Below, piece after piece: positions 15,069-19,547 of a DNA stretch of 19,547 bases. Every line of letters starts with the position of its first letter. Positions within the stretch are counted from its first letter, which is position 1. The notes beneath the pieces were generated by a model. That model searched no databases, was not told where the DNA came from, and saw only the letters and a program-made list of their open reading frames with translations. The stretch lies in the NCBI GenBank assembly GCA_964414555.1, contig CAYPWW010000047.1:1-19547 (forward strand). Reading direction: 5' to 3'. The DNA comes from Litorimonas sp964414555 (GTDB lineage Bacteria > Pseudomonadota > Alphaproteobacteria > Caulobacterales > Maricaulaceae). The position numbers were made by a program, and so were the translations under genes.

Positions 15069-15535
15069 TGAAAAATCCAAGAAATCTACTTATTTTCGGC
15101 TTACTCGGTTTTATCGCAGGGCTTGTTATCAGCTTTGGCTTCGGGCGGTTTCAAAAGGTGTCGGACGAAACAGATGCGATCCGCGCCGTTCTCAGCGCAC
15201 AGCAAGATGCATGGAACGCAGGCGATATTCCGGCTTTCATGCAAGGCTATGCGAAGACCGATGATCTGCGCTTTGCGTCCGGCGGGCGTATTCAAACGGG
15301 CTGGCAGACGACGCTAGACGGGTATCTAGCACGTTATCCTGATCGTGCTACGATGGGCCAGTTGCAATTCGATATTTTAGAAGTCGAGCAGATCGACGCG
15401 GATGACGCGCTGGGTTTCGGGCGTTGGACGCTAAATCGGGCCGAAGATGCACCGACGGGGCTGTTTACGCTGCATTTCCAGAAATCAGGCGGTGATTGGA
15501 AAGTTTTGTCGGATCACACGAGTTCAGCTGACTAG
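15068..15535 (+). CDS. Membrane-anchored DUF4440/SnoaL-like (NTF2-fold) protein
   Basis: 155 residues. Residues 7-26 are one hydrophobic segment (anchor or uncleaved signal), and the rest would face the periplasm. Residues 33-150 fit a DUF4440/SnoaL-like NTF2 fold: 'AIRAVLSAQQDAWNAGDIPAFMQGYA', 'RFASGGRIQTGWQTTLDGYLARYP', 'ALGFGRWTLNRAEDAPTGLFTLHFQK', 'WKVLSDHTS'. Members are small binding or enzymatic cups of diverse or unknown function. The start overlaps the metF stop by one base, so it is expressed with metF. No catalytic residues can be assigned, and its link to methionine metabolism is only by position. Confidence 0.8.
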   Translation: MKNPRNLLIFGLLGFIAGLVISFGFGRFQKVSDETDAIRAVLSAQQDAWNAGDIPAFMQGYAKTDDLRFASGGRIQTGWQTTLDGYLARYPDRATMGQLQFDILEVEQIDADDALGFGRWTLNRAEDAPTGLFTLHFQKSGGDWKVLSDHTSSAD

Positions 15536-15560
15536 CGGGTTTCGCTGGCTGACAAACGTC

Positions 15561-15589
15561 TTGCACATCTGCGATTCTGCCATTAGGTA
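15561..15589 (+). promoter_or_regulatory. Candidate promoter for rpmF
   Basis: TTGCAC (15561-15566) and TAGGTA (15584-15589) are separated by 17 bases, in the 116-base intergenic region before rpmF. The -35 match is good and the -10 match is weak. Transcription would begin near 15596, giving a leader of about 56 bases. Confidence 0.35.
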
Positions 15590-15640
15590 GCCCCCAACCA
15601 CGCGGCCCTTCGTTTCGAGAGGTCGCTTTTTATATGTAGA

Positions 15641-15646
15641 TGGAGG
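15641..15646 (+). promoter_or_regulatory. Ribosome binding site deciding the rpmF start
   Basis: TGGAGG lies 5 bases before the ATG at 15652. An in-frame ATG at 15640 directly precedes this site and would translate through it, so it is rejected. Confidence 0.8.
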
Positions 15647-15651
15647 CCCCG

Positions 15652-15831
15652 ATGGCTGTCCCTAAGTCCAAGATTTCCAATTCCCGCCGTGGCATGCGCC
15701 GCGCCCATGATAGCCTGTCGGCCGTCAACTATGTCGAAGATAAAGACAGCGGTGAGCTGCGTCGCCAGCACCACATCGACCTGAAAACAGGCATGTATAA
15801 AGGCCGTCAGGTCCTGACCCCTAAAGACTAA
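15652..15831 (+). CDS. rpmF: 50S ribosomal protein L32
   Basis: 59 residues, 'MAVPKSKISNSRRGMRRAHD' followed by 'YVEDKDSGELRRQHHIDLKTGMYKGRQVL'. This is the alphaproteobacterial form of L32, which lacks the zinc-binding cysteines found in some other lineages. It is part of the large ribosomal subunit near the peptidyl transferase exit region. The start is fixed by the 'MAVPKSK' beginning, invariant in the family, and the GGAGG in front of it. The gene lies 24 bases before eno and may share its transcript. Confidence 0.96.
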   Translation: MAVPKSKISNSRRGMRRAHDSLSAVNYVEDKDSGELRRQHHIDLKTGMYKGRQVLTPKD

Positions 15832-15855
15832 ACCGACATTTCTAGGAGCCATCCC

Positions 15856-17142
15856 ATGGTAGAAATCGAAACCGTTTTCGCCAGGGAAATCCTGGACAGT
15901 CGTGGCAATCCGACTCTCGAAGTAGACGTCACCCTCAGTGACGGTGCTTTTGGTCGTGCGGCAGTACCATCTGGCGCATCCACGGGTGCGCATGAAGCTG
16001 TCGAGCTCCGCGATGGCGATAAGAGCCGTTACATCGGCAAAGGCGTGCGCAAAGCCGTCCTCAACGTAAATACTGAAATTGCTGACGAGATCGAAGGTCT
16101 CGATGCCGAGAACCAGCGCGGGATCGACGCGATCCTGATTGCGTTGGACGGGACAGAGAATAAAGGCCGCTTGGGCGCGAATGCCATGCTAGGCGTCTCA
16201 CTTGCCCTCGCCAAAGCTGTGGCAGATAGCCAGCAAATCCCACTTTACCGCTATGTCGGCGGAACCCACGCCCATGTCCTGCCCGTGCCGATGATGAACA
16301 TCATCAATGGCGGTGAACATGCCGATAACCCCATCGATGTGCAGGAATTCATGGTCATGCCCGTCGGCGCGGAGAGTTTTTCAGAGGCGCTACGCTGTGG
16401 TGCGGAAATCTTCCACGCGCTGAAAGCCAAGTTGAAAGCCGATGGCCACAATACGAATGTTGGGGACGAGGGCGGTTTTGCGCCAAACCTCGACGGGTCC
16501 AAGCACGCGCTGGATTATATCATGTCCGCGATCACGGCTGCTGGCTACACGCCCGGCAAAGACGTCTTCCTCGCGATGGATGTGGCTTCGACCGAATTTT
16601 ACAAAAACGGCAAATATGAGCTGAAAGGCGAGGGCAAGTCTCTTACCTCTGCGCAGTTCGTCGATTATCTCGAAGATCTCGTCGATAACTATCCGATCAT
16701 TTCGATCGAAGACGGCATGGATGAAGATGATTGGGATGGATGGGTCGAACTGAACGCCCGCATCGGGGGCAAGTGCCAGCTGGTTGGGGATGATCTGTTC
16801 GTCACGAACCCTAAACGTCTCAAAACCGGCATCGAAAAGGGCGCCGCCAACTCTATCCTCGTCAAGGTCAACCAGATCGGCACATTGTCCGAGACGCTCG
16901 ATGCCGTGGATATGGCGCATCGCGCAGGCTTCACCGCCGTCATGAGCCACCGTTCCGGTGAAACCTCTGACACGACGATCGCTGACCTCGCCGTTGCGAC
17001 GAATTGCGGACAGATCAAGACGGGTTCGCTCGCGCGCTCTGACCGACTCGCCAAGTATAATCAGCTACTGCGGATTGAAGAACAGCTTGGTGAGATGGCG
17101 GTCTATGCGGGTCGTAACGTGATGCCAAAGGGGCGTGGTTAG
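15856..17142 (+). CDS. eno: Enolase
   Basis: 428 residues, full length. It interconverts 2-phosphoglycerate and phosphoenolpyruvate and needs magnesium. Signature features: 'REILDSRGNPTLEVDV' at the N-terminus, 'GRAAVPSGASTGAHEA' (mobile loop), 'VGDEGGFAPNL' (catalytic Glu region), 'SIEDGMDEDDWDGW' (metal ligands), 'NSILVKVNQIGTLSE' (catalytic Lys), 'MSHRSGETSDTTIADLAVA' and 'IKTGSLARSDRLAKYNQLLR'. AGGAG (15844-15848) lies 7 bases before the ATG. As in many alphaproteobacteria it is followed by ftsB and the pdh genes, linking lower glycolysis with pyruvate oxidation. Confidence 0.98.
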   Translation: MVEIETVFAREILDSRGNPTLEVDVTLSDGAFGRAAVPSGASTGAHEAVELRDGDKSRYIGKGVRKAVLNVNTEIADEIEGLDAENQRGIDAILIALDGTENKGRLGANAMLGVSLALAKAVADSQQIPLYRYVGGTHAHVLPVPMMNIINGGEHADNPIDVQEFMVMPVGAESFSEALRCGAEIFHALKAKLKADGHNTNVGDEGGFAPNLDGSKHALDYIMSAITAAGYTPGKDVFLAMDVASTEFYKNGKYELKGEGKSLTSAQFVDYLEDLVDNYPIISIEDGMDEDDWDGWVELNARIGGKCQLVGDDLFVTNPKRLKTGIEKGAANSILVKVNQIGTLSETLDAVDMAHRAGFTAVMSHRSGETSDTTIADLAVATNCGQIKTGSLARSDRLAKYNQLLRIEEQLGEMAVYAGRNVMPKGRG

Positions 17143-17184
17143 TCCTAAAGCTTCCGCGTTCAACTTTGCCGAACGGTGCCTTTC

Positions 17185-17203
17185 TTAACACCGCACTAAC
17201 CAT
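17185..17203 (+). promoter_or_regulatory. CtrA-like binding site upstream of ftsB
   Basis: TTAA-CACCGCA-CTAACCAT matches the full CtrA consensus TTAA-N7-TTAACCAT with one mismatch (C for T at the first base of the second half). It lies 20 bases before the ftsB GTG, in the only intergenic space between eno and ftsB, where it could overlap the promoter. Confidence 0.55.
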
Positions 17204-17223
17204 AGCGCGCCTAAACAGCGCGT

Positions 17224-17544
17224 GTGACAAAGCTCCCGCATATCAACCTGCGCCGTCGCGCCCCTGCGATTGGTTTGCTGTGCCTTTATGCCTATCTCGC
17301 GTTCCACGCATTTTCCGGCTCGCAAGGCCTATTGTCTTGGATGAGCTATTCCGATGAGGCTGCACGCCTTGAGGTCAGATTATCCGACGCCCGCGCCCAG
17401 CGTGAGGCCTTAGAGGCGGATGTTGACGCGCTCTCGGCCGACACGCTCGATCTTGATGCGCTAGAGATCACAGCGCGGCGAAAACTCTTCATTTCGGATA
17501 CGAAAGAGATAACGATTTATCTTGACCCGCAGGGCACACGCTAA
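17224..17544 (+). CDS. ftsB: Septum formation initiator FtsB (DivIC-like)
   Basis: 106 residues from a GTG start. The layout is that of FtsB/DivIC: a short basic cytoplasmic N-terminus ('KLPHINLRRRAP'), one membrane span (about 14-32), then a periplasmic coiled coil (about 42-78, 'EAARLEVRLSDARAQREALEADVDALSADT'). The C-terminal part reads 'LDLDALEITARRKLFISDTKEITIY', where the 'LEI.AR..L' core is the family signature. FtsB joins FtsL and FtsQ to activate septal peptidoglycan synthesis. The position between eno and pdhA is the usual alphaproteobacterial one. No Shine-Dalgarno is visible before the GTG. A CtrA-like box lies just upstream. Confidence 0.9.
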   Translation: MTKLPHINLRRRAPAIGLLCLYAYLAFHAFSGSQGLLSWMSYSDEAARLEVRLSDARAQREALEADVDALSADTLDLDALEITARRKLFISDTKEITIYLDPQGTR

Positions 17545-17600
17545 GACAACGAGCCTGCGTAACCGCGCAACTATTTCGTATATGAAGTAAGGTTCTGTCG

Positions 17601-18623
17601 ATGGCCAAAACTGCCTCCAAAAAGACTGCGTCTAAGAAGAGCAAAACGCGTAAAACCAACAAAGACGAACTTGTTGGTTATTACCGTGACATGCTGCTGA
17701 TCCGCCGGTTCGAGGAAAAAGCCGGACAGCTTTACGGCATGGGGCAAATCGCGGGTTTCTGCCATCTCTACATTGGCCAAGAGGCTGTCATCACGGGCGT
17801 CCGTGCTGTTATGAAAGAGGGCGATCAGATCGTCACGGGCTATCGCCAACACGGCCACGCGCTCGCGATGGAGATGACGCCCAATTCTATCATGGCAGAG
17901 CTGACGGGTCGCGAGGGCGGGTGTTCACGCGGCAAGGGCGGCTCGATGCACATGTTTGACTTCGAGAAGAAATTCTTCGGCGGTCACGGCATTGTTGGCG
18001 CGCAGGTGCCAATCGGTGCGGGCCTAGGCTTTGCGAATAAATATCTCGACAATGGTTCGGTCAGCCTCGCGTTCTTCGGTGACGGCGCATCCAACCAAGG
18101 TCAGGTCTATGAGACCTTTAACATGGCCAAACTGTGGAACCTTCCAGTCGTGTTCATCATCGAGAATAACCAATATGCCATGGGTACATCGGTCGAGCGC
18201 TCCTCTGCCGAGACCGAGCTATATAAGCGTGGCATCAGCTTTGAGATCGAAGGTGTGCAGGTTGACGGCATGAATGTCCTCGAAGTCCGCGACGCCGCAG
18301 AAAGAGCGATCAAACACGCCCGAGACGGCAAGGGTCCGATGATCCTAGAGATGAAAACTTATCGCTATCGCGGTCACTCCATGTCTGACCCGGCGAAATA
18401 CCGGACCCGGGACGAGGTCAAAAAAACCCGCACAGAACGCGATCCGATCGACAGCGTCCGCGCCATGATCCTCGACAAGAAATACGCGTCAGAAGATGAC
18501 CTGAAAGCCATCGACAAAGACATCAAAGCGATTGTTGCTGAAAGCGCAGAATTTGCACAAACCTCGCCAGAGCCTGATCCGAAAGAGCTTTGGACGGATG
18601 TGTTGTTGCCGGTTGAGGGCTAA
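17601..18623 (+). CDS. pdhA: Pyruvate dehydrogenase E1 component, alpha subunit
   Basis: 340 residues, the usual length for the alpha subunit of heterotetrameric E1. With PdhB it decarboxylates pyruvate on thiamine diphosphate and acetylates the lipoyl group of E2. Seen: 'RDMLLIRRFEEKAGQLYGMG', 'GFCHLYIGQEA', 'YRQHGHALA', 'RGKGGSMHMF', and the thiamine-binding motif running from 'GDGASNQGQVYETFNMA' (160-176) to 'ENNQYAM' (188-194). The phosphorylation-loop equivalent is 'YRYRGHSMSDPAKYRTRDEV'. Residues 2-20 are an unusual Lys/Thr/Ser/Ala-rich tail with a repeated TASKK. The ATG follows a weak AAGG. In most alphaproteobacteria pdhB follows directly; here two other genes intervene. Confidence 0.97.
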   Translation: MAKTASKKTASKKSKTRKTNKDELVGYYRDMLLIRRFEEKAGQLYGMGQIAGFCHLYIGQEAVITGVRAVMKEGDQIVTGYRQHGHALAMEMTPNSIMAELTGREGGCSRGKGGSMHMFDFEKKFFGGHGIVGAQVPIGAGLGFANKYLDNGSVSLAFFGDGASNQGQVYETFNMAKLWNLPVVFIIENNQYAMGTSVERSSAETELYKRGISFEIEGVQVDGMNVLEVRDAAERAIKHARDGKGPMILEMKTYRYRGHSMSDPAKYRTRDEVKKTRTERDPIDSVRAMILDKKYASEDDLKAIDKDIKAIVAESAEFAQTSPEPDPKELWTDVLLPVEG

Positions 18624-18629
18624 GCCGAG

Positions 18630-19118
18630 GTGCAACTGGCCCAACTCAATATCGCGGATGCGCTTGCGCCGACGGATGCGCCGGAAATGTCCGGTTTTAC
18701 CAATCGGGTTGATGCGATCAATGCGTTGGCAGACCGCGCGACAGGATTTGTCTGGCGGTTGGTTGATGACGGGCCGGAAGACGGCGCCCTAGCGCTGCGC
18801 ATGGAGGGTGAGGGACCTGCGACACTCGTCAATATGAGTGTTTGGACCGACCTGCACAGCCTCTTCCATTTCGTCTACAAGACCGCACATACAAAGGTCA
18901 TGATGGGCAAGCGCGACTGGTTCGCGCCCATCCCGCGCGAACACATGGTTCTCTGGTGGGTCGAAGATGGCCACATTCCGACATTGGATGAAGCTAAGGC
19001 TAAGTTGGATATGATCCGGCGGGACGGGTCTTCGCCACAAGCTTTCTCTTTTGCTCTACCATTCGATGCGCGAGGCAAAGCCATCTCTCCGCCATTCCCG
19101 AAAAAGGACTGTGCCTAA
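18630..19118 (+). CDS. DUF3291 family protein
   Basis: 162 residues from a GTG start 6 bases after pdhA. The sequence fits DUF3291 over its full length: 'QLAQLNIADALAP', 'GFTNRVDAINALADRATGFV', 'LVNMSVWTDLHSLFHFVYKT', 'HTKVMMGKRDWFAPI', 'HMVLWWVEDGHIPTLDEAKA'. The fold is likely a dimeric alpha/beta barrel of the antibiotic-biosynthesis-monooxygenase kind, rich in Trp, His and Phe, but no reaction is established. No membrane segments are present. The frame is opened by GTG with GAGG directly before it, too close for a normal Shine-Dalgarno, so coupling to pdhA translation is likely. Its stop overlaps the next start as TAATG. Confidence 0.88.
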   Translation: MQLAQLNIADALAPTDAPEMSGFTNRVDAINALADRATGFVWRLVDDGPEDGALALRMEGEGPATLVNMSVWTDLHSLFHFVYKTAHTKVMMGKRDWFAPIPREHMVLWWVEDGHIPTLDEAKAKLDMIRRDGSSPQAFSFALPFDARGKAISPPFPKKDCA

Positions 19119-19519
19119 TGCCCATTGAACTCACCTATCTCGTGTGGAGCGTCGCGCTCTTCTTCGTCATGATCTTGGCGCAGGCTGTGACCGCAACGGT
19201 GTCTGGCAAGGCCAGCGTGTCGCAATTGGTCGGGCCGCGCGATAATCTGCCGGCCGCCGGGCTGACCCCGTTTCATGGTCGGGCCAAGCGCGCCTCTGCT
19301 AACTTCGTCGAGAGCATGTGCATGTTTGTGCCGCTTGTCCTCGTCGCCGCTGTGACGGACAGCTTTAGCGAGCTGACAGCCCTTGGTGCGGCGTTATTTT
19401 TCTGGGGACGTGTGGCCTTTGCCCCGTCCTATTGGTTCGGTATCCCTTGGGTGCGGACCTTGGCTTGGTTTGTTGCGATCATCGGTATTCTGATGATCCT
19501 TTGGGAGCTTTTGTTCTAA
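19118..19519 (+). CDS. MAPEG family membrane protein
   Basis: 133 residues with four membrane spans (about 5-27, 55-78, 83-100 and 108-130). The MAPEG family (membrane-associated proteins in eicosanoid and glutathione metabolism) shows this length and topology. Seen: 'GPRDNLPAAGLTPFHGRAKRA' followed by 'ANFVESMCMFVPLVLVAAV' (the conserved Arg/Asn-Glu region at the start of span 2) and the 'GRVAFAPSYWFGIPWVRTLAW' region. Bacterial members are mostly uncharacterised; some have glutathione transferase or peroxidase activity. It overlaps both neighbours by one base (TAATG on each side), so it is locked into the pdh operon. Confidence 0.88.
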   Translation: MPIELTYLVWSVALFFVMILAQAVTATVSGKASVSQLVGPRDNLPAAGLTPFHGRAKRASANFVESMCMFVPLVLVAAVTDSFSELTALGAALFFWGRVAFAPSYWFGIPWVRTLAWFVAIIGILMILWELLF

Positions 19520-19547
19520 TGGCTATCGATATTCAAATGCCCGCGCT
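19519..19547 (+). CDS. pdhB: Pyruvate dehydrogenase E1 beta subunit, N-terminal start only (cut by window end)
   Basis: Only nine codons and part of a tenth are visible, reading MAIDIQMPA and then probably L. This is the start of a lipoyl domain. In alphaproteobacteria PdhB carries an N-terminal lipoyl domain with this beginning and follows pdhA. E2 (PdhC) starts almost the same way, so the choice of pdhB rests on gene order. The ATG overlaps the MAPEG stop as TAATG. Confidence 0.65.

Noticed and set aside
16390..16950. 186-codon minus-strand open frame opposite eno
   Set aside because: Antisense to invariant enolase motifs; its content is explained by the reverse complement of eno codons.
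17157..17188. CGTTC...GAACG hairpin after eno as a terminator
   Set aside because: Five base pairs, a 9-base loop and no proper T run; too weak to call.

Overview
The window looks like a chromosomal segment of an alphaproteobacterium, most likely of the Maricaulales/Hyphomonadales (dimorphic, stalked-type) branch. The grounds are the alphaproteobacterial order eno - ftsB - pdhA ... pdhB, a next gene that opens with a lipoyl-domain start (as alphaproteobacterial PdhB does), an alphaproteobacterial-type L32, and a CtrA-like box before ftsB. This placement is inferred from gene order and protein character; no search was run. Two runs of exactly 100 N (6450-6549 and 10973-11072) are scaffolding gaps of unknown true length, and each interrupts a gene. 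No tRNA, rRNA, CRISPR array, insertion sequence or prophage was seen, and no stretch without a gene exceeds about 200 bases.

Layout. (1) 1-256: the end of a DUF3137 gene. (2) 253-4437, minus strand: a compact operon reading hscC (Hsp70 of the HscC type) - degenerate J-domain membrane protein - xthA (exonuclease III) - DUF2145 protein, with 4-10 base spacings or overlaps. (3) 4438-4638 is an intergenic region between divergent genes, with no confident element; 4639-5295 is a double-cupin protein. (4) 5372-7099: a self-contained regulator and membrane-protein cassette. It has an XRE-type HTH gene under a palindromic promoter with a probably leaderless start, then two related multi-pass membrane proteins (the second broken by a gap), then a strong intrinsic terminator. 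(5) 7121-8779 ettA, convergent with a lipoprotein gene at 8781-9485. (6) 9650-11180: an unusual fusion of a sterol-desaturase-type di-iron membrane domain to a creatininase-family domain, followed closely by a GH9 cellulase-type lipoprotein (11212-13107). (7) 13113-15535: a perfect ArsR-type operator, an ArsR-HTH/SAM-methyltransferase fusion, metF and a small membrane-anchored DUF4440/SnoaL-like protein, in one tight operon. (8) 15652-19547: rpmF, eno, ftsB, pdhA, DUF3291 protein, MAPEG protein and the first codons of pdhB.

How they fit together. The right half is core metabolism and division: methionine/folate (metF with a candidate SAM- or SAH-responsive regulator), glycolysis into pyruvate dehydrogenase (eno, pdhA, pdhB) and the divisome (ftsB). 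The left half holds a specialised Hsp70/J pair and DNA repair. The best candidates for little-described biology are the desaturase-creatininase fusion, the XRE/tandem membrane-protein cassette, and the DUF3291-MAPEG pair placed inside the pdh operon.
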